A model generated the notes under the pieces. It did no database searches and had not been told where the DNA came from. It saw only the letters and a program-made list of their open reading frames with translations. A stretch of 58,088 nt of DNA from Deltaproteobacteria bacterium (GTDB lineage: Bacteria > Desulfobacterota > DSM-4660 > Desulfatiglandales > HGW-15), in contig JAFGFM010000064.1 in the NCBI GenBank assembly GCA_016931115.1, forward strand, positions 1 to 58,088. Direction: 5' to 3'. Below, one piece after another: positions 25,086-32,914 of this stretch (position 1 is the stretch's first letter; each line of letters starts with the position of its first letter). The position numbers and the translations under genes are program-made.

Positions 25086-25883
25086 ACTATCCCTCCTCTT
25101 AAATTGGTTTTTTTGTAATTCTACACTTGTTAATGGAATCACACCGGTCTGATTGCCAATCTACTGAATACCTCCACCTCCTTATTTATTATTTCAGCCC
25201 GTATCTTCCATCCCTGTAAGATATTTTTCCTCATTATGTGATCCCGCCTATCCATAACCCATACATACAATCGCCAAAGCTTAAACTACATTGCTTATTT
25301 TTTTTAAGAGAAACAAAATAATTGCCTGCACGAAACATGCCCTGATGGTAACCCATTGATAATGTGGAATTTATTTAAATTTACAAGTGTGAAGTCTCAA
25401 TATTTTTTATCAATATATTGCGACTTGTTCAATATGTTGAGCGGCCGGGAATGTGGGAATGATAACTTATTATCAATCAATCCTTTTTTCGTTATAGAAA
25501 CTGGATTACCCGGTTCAGCCTTCTGGGGTAATGGGTTTGATACGCCGTTCCATCCTCCATAGCAGTAGCTACTGCAGGCGCCCATAGCCTATGGTGAGGC
25601 AGGGATCCGTCTCCACTGCTAGCGGCAACAAAATCTAAGGTGTCGGACCAGGAGGGTCACTAGAAAAATAACCTTGTTATTATTTGTAAAATCTATATCC
25701 ATCAATTTTTATATGCCTTTCATAAAAATCAGGATTATTTATGTTTGATTAGTAAAGATGAAACAGTTATTATCCTAATGTATCAAAATAAAAGAGCACA
25801 TAATAACCATATTAATTCCGGCTAATCTTTCGGTAAAATATAAACGAAAACATAGCGGGTATTAGCGGATCAATTTATAAGAT
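25086..25883. other. Long intergenic region
   Basis: Nearly 800 bases with no gene I can support. The left 350 bases must hold the phosphoesterase promoter and contain a second purine-rich AAGGAGGTGGAGG tract with no sensible start codon after it. The right 200 bases are AT-rich. In the middle is the GC-rich palindromic island given as a separate entry. Confidence 0.4.
25436..25665. other. Unexplained GC-rich island with nested palindromes
   Basis: About 230 bases are clearly richer in GC than their surroundings and full of self-complementary segments: a hairpin ATTACCC...GGGTAAT (25506-25533), a perfect 14-bp palindrome GCAGTAGCTACTGC (25562-25575), and CCATAG-C-CTATGG next to it (25582-25594). 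It matches no riboswitch, SRP RNA, 6S RNA or tRNA that I know. It may be a structured RNA or the remains of a mobile element. Short open frames on both strands here have no recognisable content. Confidence 0.45.
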
Positions 25884-26210
25884 ATGAATATTGAAGACAT
25901 AACAGACTCAATACAACACCATCGGATTAGAATAACAGATCATGCTGATGAAGAGGCATATATTGACGAATTGACTTTTGATGAGGTATTTTATTCGGTA
26001 GTAAATGGTGAAATAATCGAACGGTATCCTTCGGATAAACCATATCCAAGTTGTCTGGTATATGGCAAAACATTCGGAGGAGATCATGTTCATAGTGTTT
26101 GGGCGTATAATGTAAAAAATCAATGGTCAGTTCTAATAACTGTATACAGGCCAGATCCGGATCGATGGATCAATTACCGGAAAAGGAGAGAAAATAATGT
26201 TACCCTTTGA
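25884..26210 (+). CDS. DUF4258 protein, probable toxin of a TA-like pair
   Basis: A 108-residue protein of the DUF4258 family: IQHHRIRITDHADEEAYID near the N-terminus, the GEIIERYPSDKPYPSCLVYG segment and VITVYRPDPDRWI near the end. The fold is related to RelE/MqsR-type RNA-cleaving toxins by family knowledge. It overlaps the following YgiT-type zinc-finger gene by 14 bases, the usual order for such pairs. No toxicity can be read from the sequence. Confidence 0.85.
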   Translation: MNIEDITDSIQHHRIRITDHADEEAYIDELTFDEVFYSVVNGEIIERYPSDKPYPSCLVYGKTFGGDHVHSVWAYNVKNQWSVLITVYRPDPDRWINYRKRRENNVTL

Positions 26211-26487
26211 AAAATGTCCAATTTGTGGAGGCGAACTTAAAAGTAAGGTTGTCGAAAAAATTTTACATGGCGGGAGTCATACTGCCATTTTAAAGGTAAA
26301 TGCAGAAGTTTGTCTCCATTGCGGAGAACGATTATATACTGAAGATGTTGTAAGATTATTTGAGAACATCAGGCGTAAATTAAAAAAACAAGATCTCATT
26401 GGGTTTGATCCTTCAGGGCAGACATTTACAGTTGATAAAGAATGGCTTAACAAGCAAATAGAGCAGATCGTTGAACACACTGGTTAA
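26197..26487 (+). CDS. YgiT-type zinc-finger protein, probable antitoxin
   Basis: A 96-residue protein. The N-terminal zinc site has two CxxC pairs (CPICGG and CLHCGE) as in MqsA/YgiT. The C-terminal half is helical with VVRLFENIRRKLKK. A clear helix-turn-helix like that of full-length MqsA is not evident, so it may bind its partner without strong DNA binding. It begins inside the DUF4258 gene and is the natural partner of that protein. It has its own GGAGAG ribosome site. Confidence 0.85.
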   Translation: MLPFEKCPICGGELKSKVVEKILHGGSHTAILKVNAEVCLHCGERLYTEDVVRLFENIRRKLKKQDLIGFDPSGQTFTVDKEWLNKQIEQIVEHTG

Positions 26488-27021
26488 TTTGTGAAGTTAA
26501 CTCTCCATAAAAAAAGGAAAACGAAAAGTTTTGCCAATTAAAAAATGCAGGTTGCGATTCTTGCATGCCTCTGGGAGGCATTCCCAAACTATTTTTATTT
26601 TTGTGTGGTCAAGGCTTTTACCTGTACAACAGAAAACTATATTTGGATAGTTATATACATTTTATTGTGGGAGGGTGAAAATCCAATATTGTTGACTTAA
26701 GTAAACCAAACAGGCATTTCGGCTTAATCGTCATCCCCGCGAAGGCGGGGATCCACTTTATGTATTTGAAAATAAAAACAAATAGATTCCCGCCTTCGCG
26801 GGAATGACGTACTATGAAGCTTAAATCAACAACATTAGGTGTAAAACCCAACGATCCCTTACAGTAATACTAGAAAACATTTGACATTACCCATCATTTG
26901 TTATCTTCTCTACCCCATTAATTTGAGACTGGAATTAATCTATATCATCATTAAATTTTCGTCATGAAAATCAATTGAAAGGGATAAGAGACTCCGCAGA
27001 GAGTTTTAATTTATATACATT
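26488..27021. other. Intergenic region with MITE-like element
   Basis: No gene is present. A 17-base hairpin (ATGCCTC-TGG-GAGGCAT, 26565-26581) lies 78 bases after the antitoxin stop. The MITE-like element follows at 26684-26834. The last 180 bases lead into the efflux-pump gene; no clear promoter boxes stand out. Confidence 0.4.
26684..26834. repeat. MITE-like element with double hairpin core
   Basis: The core holds the widespread proteobacterial repeat GTCATCCCCGCGAAGGCGGG (26730-26749) and its inverted copy ending GCGGGAATGACG (26798-26809). Looser inverted arms, TTGTTGACTTAAG on the left and its near-complement on the right (about 26815-26834), bound it. In translation it gives the familiar spurious peptide HSREGGN...WIPAFAGMT, so the short open frame across it is not a gene. 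Confidence 0.8.
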
Positions 27022-28269
27022 ATGAACAAGAATGAAGTAACAGTAACAGGTACAGAAACCACACCACTGACGCAGGATAACCCAAAACAGCTGTCAGGTT
27101 TTATGATAATGGTGTTTGTGGCATTGATCGCCTCTTTTCCGCCCTTATCAACAGACCTTTATCTACCGGCCCTGCCCACAATGAGTGAACAGCTTAACTG
27201 CTCTGTGTGGTGGGTAAATCTTTCAATCAGCATTTTCTTTATCTTTGTGAGTACAAGCTCATTTATATGGGGGCCGCTATCGGATAAATACGGGCGCAAG
27301 AGGATGCTCCTTATAGGCGTTCCGCTGTTTATCATATCGAGCATATTCTGCATGTTTAGTCAGGATGTATATCAGTTGATTATTGCGAGAATCTTTCAGG
27401 CGATCGGCGCAGGGGCATCAATGGCTGTCAACCTTGCGATTGTAAAGGATGTTTTTCCGGGTAAAAAGAGGGAGAGCACCCTTGCAATGGCTGCTGTGTT
27501 AAATGGGATGATCCCTGTTATTGCACCATCAATAGGGTCGCTCATAATCAGGTTTTCAACCTGGCGCGGGATATTTGGCCTTCTCACTATAATCGGCATA
27601 CTGGTCTTTATATTTACCCTTTTCCTCAAGGAGACAAACGAGGAATATTCAGCTGACAGCTCCCTTAAAACAACACTCAGGCTCTTTGTTGTATTAAAAA
27701 ACCCCCATTTTTACAGGCTCCTGATAGTCTTTTCCATAGTATCAATACCTCTGCTTGCATTTATAGGGGTGTCATCTTTTATCTTTGTCCAGCACTTTGG
27801 CCTGAGCGCAGAGGCATACAGTATCTATTTCGGGGCCATTGCTGCTCACTATATAATTGGCGGGCCAATATATCTTTTTCTTAGAAGATATTTCCGGCCT
27901 ATCCCCATTATTACTGCAAGTTATGTCGGGTCAATCTTAAGCGGTATTTTGATCCTGACAATAGGGGAGAAGAGTCCCATGCTGTTTGCCATCTCGGTAG
28001 CACTCGGCTATTTATGCGTGAGCATAGGAAGACCACCATCAAACAGCCTGCTTCTTGAGCAGCAGGACAAGGACACCGGTTCTGCCTCTTCACTTATACA
28101 GGCAGTATTTGTGCTCACAGGTGCATTTGGAATGATGTTCATCTCCATTGACTGGAGTAACCGCATCATGGTTATAGGCATAATGAATGTGGTTCTTAGC
28201 CTGTTTGGATTTATTCTGTGGCAGTACACAAAGACAAGGTGCCGTATACCAAAGCATTTTTTGAAATGA
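27022..28269 (+). CDS. MFS multidrug efflux transporter, Bcr/CflA type
   Basis: A 415-residue major-facilitator protein with twelve hydrophobic helices. The helix 2-3 loop carries the MFS signature GPLSDKYGRKRMLLIG. Near the start STDLYLPALPTMSEQLN is typical of the Bcr/CflA drug-resistance subfamily of proton-drug antiporters. The first 30 residues are soluble and polar. It stands alone; GAGAC-like purines upstream give only a weak ribosome site. A strong hairpin with a T-tract follows at 28284-28311. Confidence 0.9.
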   Translation: MNKNEVTVTGTETTPLTQDNPKQLSGFMIMVFVALIASFPPLSTDLYLPALPTMSEQLNCSVWWVNLSISIFFIFVSTSSFIWGPLSDKYGRKRMLLIGVPLFIISSIFCMFSQDVYQLIIARIFQAIGAGASMAVNLAIVKDVFPGKKRESTLAMAAVLNGMIPVIAPSIGSLIIRFSTWRGIFGLLTIIGILVFIFTLFLKETNEEYSADSSLKTTLRLFVVLKNPHFYRLLIVFSIVSIPLLAFIGVSSFIFVQHFGLSAEAYSIYFGAIAAHYIIGGPIYLFLRRYFRPIPIITASYVGSILSGILILTIGEKSPMLFAISVALGYLCVSIGRPPSNSLLLEQQDKDTGSASSLIQAVFVLTGAFGMMFISIDWSNRIMVIGIMNVVLSLFGFILWQYTKTRCRIPKHFLK

Positions 28270-28283
28270 TATATTTTTCGTAG

Positions 28284-28311
28284 GGGCACGAGGCATCGTG
28301 CCCTCTTTTTT
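28284..28311 (+). terminator. Rho-independent terminator of the efflux gene
   Basis: GGGCACGA-GGCA-TCGTGCCC forms a perfect 8-bp stem and is followed by TCTTTTTT. It begins 15 bases past the stop codon. The stem is part of a dispersed repeat, so a repeat copy seems to serve as terminator. Confidence 0.75.
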
Positions 28312-28454
28312 CAATCCATGCATACAGTGAGGGGGGTCAACATAAAGTTCACACAAAGCCTCGAAGACACAAAGGTTTTTATCCACATTCCTGTGGCAGC
28401 GCGTCAAACAACGTAGAAGGAGCACAGGGCATTTTATGAAATGATTCATTATTT

Positions 28455-28478
28455 GTAGGGGCACGAGGCATCGTGCCC
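28455..28478 (+). repeat. GTAGGGGCAC element, second copy
   Basis: Exact copy of the 24-base palindromic element at 28280-28303. An inverted, slightly different copy follows at 28507-28530. It has the same hairpin but no T-tract. Confidence 0.8.
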
Positions 28479-28506
28479 ATGCAGGTTCAATGAGGTTTGC
28501 CTCTGA

Positions 28507-28530
28507 GGGCACGGTGCGCCGTGCCCCTAC
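28507..28530 (-). repeat. GTAGGGGCAC element, inverted copy
   Basis: On the minus strand it reads GTAGGGGCACGGCGCACCG and ends GTGCCC, the same element with a changed loop. With the copy at 28455 it brackets a 28-base spacer. Confidence 0.75.
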
Positions 28531-28552
28531 ATATATGGAATATGAATGGCAT

Positions 28553-28579
28553 AAAAAAGGTGGCGCATAAAGCACCACC
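28553..28579 (-). terminator. Rho-independent terminator of the sugar ABC operon
   Basis: On the minus strand GGTGGTGC-TTTAT-GCGCCACC is followed by six T residues. It lies about 80 bases past the stop codon of the ATPase gene. Confidence 0.75.
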
Positions 28580-28656
28580 CTGCGAAAAACAAAAGAAAAT
28601 GCAGGGAGGATTATACTCCACCAAATGATTGAGGCATTAATCCATGAGGGTTGTCA

Positions 28657-29718
28657 TTATATATCGATCCACAGACCATCTTTATCAAAAAAATGGGCAT
28701 TTTTGAATTCAATGGATAGATCAATATTATCGCCGGATTTAAACTGTGACTGGCCATGTGCCCTCACCAGTATACTATCCCCTGAGTCAAGCCTTACATA
28801 GATGTAGAATTCACTACCAAGATATTCTACAAGCTCTATTATCCCCTGTGCGCTGATATCCCCATTTTTACCGATTATAAACTGCTCTGGTCTTACACCG
28901 ATAAATGCTGTTTTATTGGAAGCCGCATCGCCACGGTGTTTAAAATTACCAAAGCCTGGAACAGAGAATTTTCCATCATCATAAGCCGACTTTAATATAT
29001 TCATTTTGGGTGACCCAATAAACCCTGCAACAAAAAGGTTTTCAGGACTATTATACAGCTCATATGGCGTACCAGTCTGTTCGATCCTGCCATTGTTAAG
29101 CACCACAATCCTTGTGGCCATGGTCATTGCCTCTGTCTGATCATGGGTAACATAAATCATGGTGGTGCCAAGCCTTTTATAAAGACCGGCCAGCTCAACG
29201 CGCATCTGCACCCTCAGCTCTGCATCAAGATTTGATAGGGGCTCATCAAACAGAAAGAGTTCCGGTTCTCTTACAATGGCCCTGCCTATAGCCACCCTCT
29301 GTTTCTGCCCCCCTGAAAGCTGGCGGGGTTTACGGTCCATGAGTTCATTGATCTGAAGTATTTCCGCAGCCTCCCTTACCCTTTTATCAATCTCTCTCTT
29401 TGGCATCTTAAGATTGGTGAGACCAAAGGCAAGGTTCTTTTTTACACTCATATGGGGGTAAAGGGCATATGACTGGAATACCATTGAGAGGTTTCGCTGA
29501 AATGCCGGTATATCATTTACTATCCTTTCACCGATCATTATAACACCATCAGAGACCTCGGAAATCCCTGCTATCATGCGGAGGATTGTAGATTTACCGC
29601 ACCCTGACGGCCCTACCAGCACCACAAATTCACCATCATCTATGGTGAGATCAATGCCATGTATAACCTCGTGGCTGCCAAAACGTTTATATATATTTTG
29701 TAGAGTTACACCTGCCAT
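28657..29718 (-). CDS. Sugar ABC transporter ATP-binding protein (UgpC/MalK type)
   Basis: A 353-residue ABC ATPase that powers the CUT1-type importer encoded just upstream. Seen: Walker [10 protein letters not shown], signature [15 protein letters not shown], Walker [13 protein letters not shown], the switch histidine in VTHDQTEAM, and a C-terminal TOBE/OB-type regulatory region ([10 protein letters not shown]). The length is normal. Family members serve importers for maltose, glycerol-3-phosphate and many oligosaccharides, so the substrate cannot be inferred. It is the last gene of the operon, 12 bases after the second permease. Confidence 0.93.
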   Translation of the reverse strand: MAGVTLQNIYKRFGSHEVIHGIDLTIDDGEFVVLVGPSGCGKSTILRMIAGISEVSDGVIMIGERIVNDIPAFQRNLSMVFQSYALYPHMSVKKNLAFGLTNLKMPKREIDKRVREAAEILQINELMDRKPRQLSGGQKQRVAIGRAIVREPELFLFDEPLSNLDAELRVQMRVELAGLYKRLGTTMIYVTHDQTEAMTMATRIVVLNNGRIEQTGTPYELYNSPENLFVAGFIGSPKMNILKSAYDDGKFSVPGFGNFKHRGDAASNKTAFIGVRPEQFIIGKNGDISAQGIIELVEYLGSEFYIYVRLDSGDSILVRAHGQSQFKSGDNIDLSIEFKNAHFFDKDGLWIDI

Positions 29719-29730
29719 ATTTATTTACCC

Positions 29731-30621
29731 TTATTTAAACCCGCTCATGGCAATGCCGCGGATGATAAATTTCTGAAAGATGATAAAGAACAACAGGATC
29801 GGTAATATAGAAAGAATGGACATGGCAAACATCTGCCCGTATTCAGAGACACTGTCCTGTGCCAGGAACATGCGTAGCGCCAGCGGCACTGTGTAATCCT
29901 TTATGTCATTAAGGTATATAAGCGGGGGCAGGAAATCCTCCCATGTCCAGATAAATGAAAATATTGCCGCGGTTGCAAGCGCAGGGGTAGAGAGTGGCAT
30001 AATGATGGCCCAGTAGATCTTAAACGGGGAACAGCCATCTATCATTGCAGCCTCATCCAGTTCTCTGGGGAGCTGCCTGAAAAACTGTATCATCAGGAAT
30101 ATAAAAAATGCCTCCCCTGCCAGAAATTTGGGAACGATCAGCGGCAGGTAGCTGTTTACCCATCCGGCCTTTAAAAACAGGATGTACTGGGGGATAAGGA
30201 CAACGTGGTAGGGGATCATGAGTGTCATCATCATAAAGGCAAAAAGTATATTCCTGCCAAAAAACCTGAGCCTTGCAAAGGCATAGGCTGCAAATGATGC
30301 AGATATGACATTCCCGATTACTGCCATAACTGTGATAAAGAGGGAATTTTTGAAAAATGTTGAGAAGCTAGTCACAAGCCCGTTCCACCCTTCAGGGTAG
30401 TTTTCCCACAGAAACCGCGAGGGCCATAAAGTAAGATTACCGAAGATCTCATCTTCAGGTTTAATTGAACTTACAAACATCCATAAAAGCGGATATACCA
30501 TCAGGAATGAAAAGAGGATCAAAAATAGATGCCTTATCACAGCGGCCCTGCGCATCTTTGTTTTTTGAAGCACCCTGTATTTCTCTGAAACAGCCTCTGT
30601 GGACAGCGTAATACCCTGCAC
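29731..30621 (-). CDS. Sugar ABC transporter permease (MalG/UgpE type)
   Basis: A 296-residue membrane protein with six helices. The first lies at about 27-48. The permease EAA loop that contacts the ATPase reads ELDEAAMIDGCSPFKIYWAIIMPLS. The N-terminal 25 residues are soluble. It pairs with the other permease, whose gene ends two bases before this one starts. It is a typical CUT1 second permease. Confidence 0.92.
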   Translation of the reverse strand: MQGITLSTEAVSEKYRVLQKTKMRRAAVIRHLFLILFSFLMVYPLLWMFVSSIKPEDEIFGNLTLWPSRFLWENYPEGWNGLVTSFSTFFKNSLFITVMAVIGNVISASFAAYAFARLRFFGRNILFAFMMMTLMIPYHVVLIPQYILFLKAGWVNSYLPLIVPKFLAGEAFFIFLMIQFFRQLPRELDEAAMIDGCSPFKIYWAIIMPLSTPALATAAIFSFIWTWEDFLPPLIYLNDIKDYTVPLALRMFLAQDSVSEYGQMFAMSILSILPILLFFIIFQKFIIRGIAMSGFK

Positions 30622-30623
30622 AA

Positions 30624-31517
30624 CTAGCTCCTTCCGCCTTCATAATAGACCCAGTAGCGTGACGAGATAAATGCTATGGCCGTAAAAATGGCGATAATGA
30701 TAAAGAGTACCCAGGCGAGTGCAGAGGCATATCCCATCCTCAGGTATGCAAATGCCTCATTATAAAGGTATACAGTAACAAAGAGGAGAGAGTCCATGGG
30801 CGCGCCATCCCCCCTTGAAATGATAAATGCGCTTGAAAATGCCTTGAACGCCTCGATCATCTGGAGTGTAACATTGAAAAAGATCACAGGAGAGAGAAGC
30901 GGCAGCGTGATGGAGAAAAACTGTCTGGGTTTTGATGCGGCATCTATCTCTGCGGCCTCGTATAGTTCTTTAGGTATGGCCCTTAAACCTGCCAGGAATA
31001 TCAGCATGGGCGAACCAAACTGCCACATGGAAAGAACCACAAGGGTGTAGAGGGCATAATCAGGGTCATTAAGCCAGTAAGGGCCGGTTATCCCAATCAA
31101 GCTTAAAAGGGTATTGATAACACCGTTAAATGCAAACAGCTGCTTCCACAGGATGGCAACTGCAATGGAGCCCCCCAGGATGGAAGGCAGATAAAATAAT
31201 GACCTGTAAAGGCCGATTGCCCTGATCCCTTTATCCAGTATCATGGCCACGAGAAGTGCAAAAACAAGCTTGCATGGCACTGATAAAAATACATAGGTGA
31301 ATGTAACCCTTATGGCCTTTAAAAACCTCTCATCCATTGTGAACATGTAGAAAAAATTTTCAAGGCCGACCCACTGTGGAGGGTTTACAATATCATACCG
31401 GGTAAATGCAAGATAAAGGGAGATAAGTATGGGGCCGATTGTAAGGCACAGAAAACCAATAAGCCATGGTGTAAGAAAGATATATCCCGGGCCATTTCTG
31501 CGGCAGGCGCTTAACAT
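30624..31517 (-). CDS. Sugar ABC transporter permease (MalF/UgpA type)
   Basis: A 297-residue permease with six transmembrane helices; the first, PWLIGFLCLTIGPILISLYL, begins about residue 17. The EAA loop is ELYEAAEIDAASKPRQFFSI. It forms the channel with the MalG-type permease downstream. It begins one base after the stop of the binding-protein gene, so the operon is tightly coupled. Confidence 0.92.
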   Translation of the reverse strand: MLSACRRNGPGYIFLTPWLIGFLCLTIGPILISLYLAFTRYDIVNPPQWVGLENFFYMFTMDERFLKAIRVTFTYVFLSVPCKLVFALLVAMILDKGIRAIGLYRSLFYLPSILGGSIAVAILWKQLFAFNGVINTLLSLIGITGPYWLNDPDYALYTLVVLSMWQFGSPMLIFLAGLRAIPKELYEAAEIDAASKPRQFFSITLPLLSPVIFFNVTLQMIEAFKAFSSAFIISRGDGAPMDSLLFVTVYLYNEAFAYLRMGYASALAWVLFIIIAIFTAIAFISSRYWVYYEGGRS

Positions 31518-31518
31518 C

Positions 31519-32829
31519 TTATCCAGCCCTTCGAAGGATAAAGGATGCCTGTTTTACAAACTTTTTTGCAGCACCGGGGATGGTTTCCCTTTCTAGAAGC
31601 ACGCCAGTGGCGATTCGCATAAAGGTCTTTTCTATTTCATTTGCACCGGGCGGATAGGGCGGGGGAAGTGGAGCTGTTTTATCCTGTATCTTTTCAAAGT
31701 ACTCAACCGATTTCGCCTCTGTTGGCGTAACTTTAGGTTTCAATGCTCTTCGTACTAACATGTTTTCAGGTATGCCCCTCTCAAGCCCCAGGATATCTGT
31801 AATTTCCGGGTCATTTACAAATGAGTTCATATACCGGATGGCAGCATCGGGTGTTTTAGAATCCCTTGTAAGGCAGATAAACTGGCTTGGCTGTATGTAT
31901 GAACCAGGTATTTTTTTAGATGTATTGGGGAACATGGCGGCATTTATTTCATCCTTTACAAGTGCCTGTGCGCCAACAAGCTGGTTTGACCAGAAATAGG
32001 ATGTTGCTGTAAGCCCGGTAACTATACCCCATTCAGACATGGGCGGGTCAACAAGGCCGGCAGATGCCTTTCCGGGCGGTGTTGCGCCTGACTCTCTTAC
32101 CAACTTCCATAAATGCCAGTATTCTTCTACTATCTCTACAGGCACCAAATATTTTCCATCATCACTGAACATACGCGCTATGCCCATCTGTGTTACAAAG
32201 TCTGAAAAATTCTGGTAGTTGGCAGTGTTGTCATCCGTGCCATACACACTGTTTTTGTTCGCCTTTGATACAGCAACACCGATTCGCTTTACATCATCGT
32301 ATGTCCAGCCATACGGGTCAAACCCTTTACCGGATGAGATGCCTGCCGCTTCATAAAGCCTTTTATTATAAAGGGCCATATGCACATTAGCCCCGGTTGA
32401 AAGGGCATAGAGTTTCCCATCCACTGTGCCTGCCCTGATTGCAGCCTTATCCATGTTACTTAGATCAAGGAGCTTGCCTGTATATCGGTCAAGAGGCGTC
32501 ACTGCGCCCCGCCGCACATACTCAATAAATGTCCCATAGCCCTGCTGAATTACATCAGGCATGTTTCTGCCCGCAATCTGGGTGCTTAGTTTTGCAAAAT
32601 AATCAGCAAAGGCAACTGTTTCGCCTATGACCTCGATATCCGGGTTCTTTTTATTAAACAGGCTTATCACTCCAAAGGTTCTTTTGTCTCTGCCGGGGTT
32701 TCCCCACCAGAAATGGCGTATGCGGCTTTTTGATGCATAGGCAGGTATTACTGTTATGGATGAGGCAGCAAAGGCCCCAAGTATTGTGGCGCCTGTCCTG
32801 ATGAATTGTCTACGGTTCATATGTTTCAT
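31519..32829 (-). CDS. Sugar ABC transporter substrate-binding protein with Tat signal
   Basis: A 436-residue extracellular solute-binding protein (family 1). The N-terminus has a twin-arginine signal, NRRQFIR followed by a hydrophobic stretch to PAYA, which implies export in folded form. The mature part shows RTFGVISLFNKKNPDIEV, the hinge region and IRYMNSFVNDPEI as in CUT1 binding proteins. The ligand is unknown; a Tat-exported sugar-binding protein is less common than a Sec-exported one. It begins 85 bases after the oxidoreductase gene. Confidence 0.9.
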   Translation of the reverse strand: MKHMNRRQFIRTGATILGAFAASSITVIPAYASKSRIRHFWWGNPGRDKRTFGVISLFNKKNPDIEVIGETVAFADYFAKLSTQIAGRNMPDVIQQGYGTFIEYVRRGAVTPLDRYTGKLLDLSNMDKAAIRAGTVDGKLYALSTGANVHMALYNKRLYEAAGISSGKGFDPYGWTYDDVKRIGVAVSKANKNSVYGTDDNTANYQNFSDFVTQMGIARMFSDDGKYLVPVEIVEEYWHLWKLVRESGATPPGKASAGLVDPPMSEWGIVTGLTATSYFWSNQLVGAQALVKDEINAAMFPNTSKKIPGSYIQPSQFICLTRDSKTPDAAIRYMNSFVNDPEITDILGLERGIPENMLVRRALKPKVTPTEAKSVEYFEKIQDKTAPLPPPYPPGANEIEKTFMRIATGVLLERETIPGAAKKFVKQASFILRRAG

Positions 32830-32914
32830 ATTTACCCGGTATTTTTAATGGCAGTTATTTAACCGATATAGCCGGGTAATACTTATTTGAGCATGGAAAG
32901 TCAAGGGAGTTGTG

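Larger units (their letters stand above)
28270..28656. other. Intergenic region with GTAGGGGCAC repeats
   Basis: Between the efflux gene and the convergent ABC operon lie three copies of a 24-base element GTAGGGGCACG...CGTGCCC: direct copies at 28280-28303 and 28455-28478 and an inverted copy at 28507-28530. About 18 bases before each direct copy also match, and in the first case these overlap the end of the efflux gene. One CACAAAG arm lies at 28350-28375. No gene. Confidence 0.6.

Noticed and set aside
25356-25585. Open frames on both strands over the GC-rich island
   Set aside because: Neither has a ribosome site, family resemblance or plausible protein composition; the palindromes explain the sequence better.
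25436-25665. c-di-GMP-I riboswitch or SRP RNA
   Set aside because: Neither the GCAAAG/CCTCCGG-type conserved loops nor the GGAAGCAGCC apex is present.
26651-26851. Minus-strand open frame of 66 residues
   Set aside because: Its peptide is the well-known spurious translation of the GCGAAGGCGGG repeat (HSREGGN, WIPAFAGMT).
28090-28578. Minus-strand open frame of 162 residues
   Set aside because: It crosses the end of the efflux gene and three repeats; no start signal.
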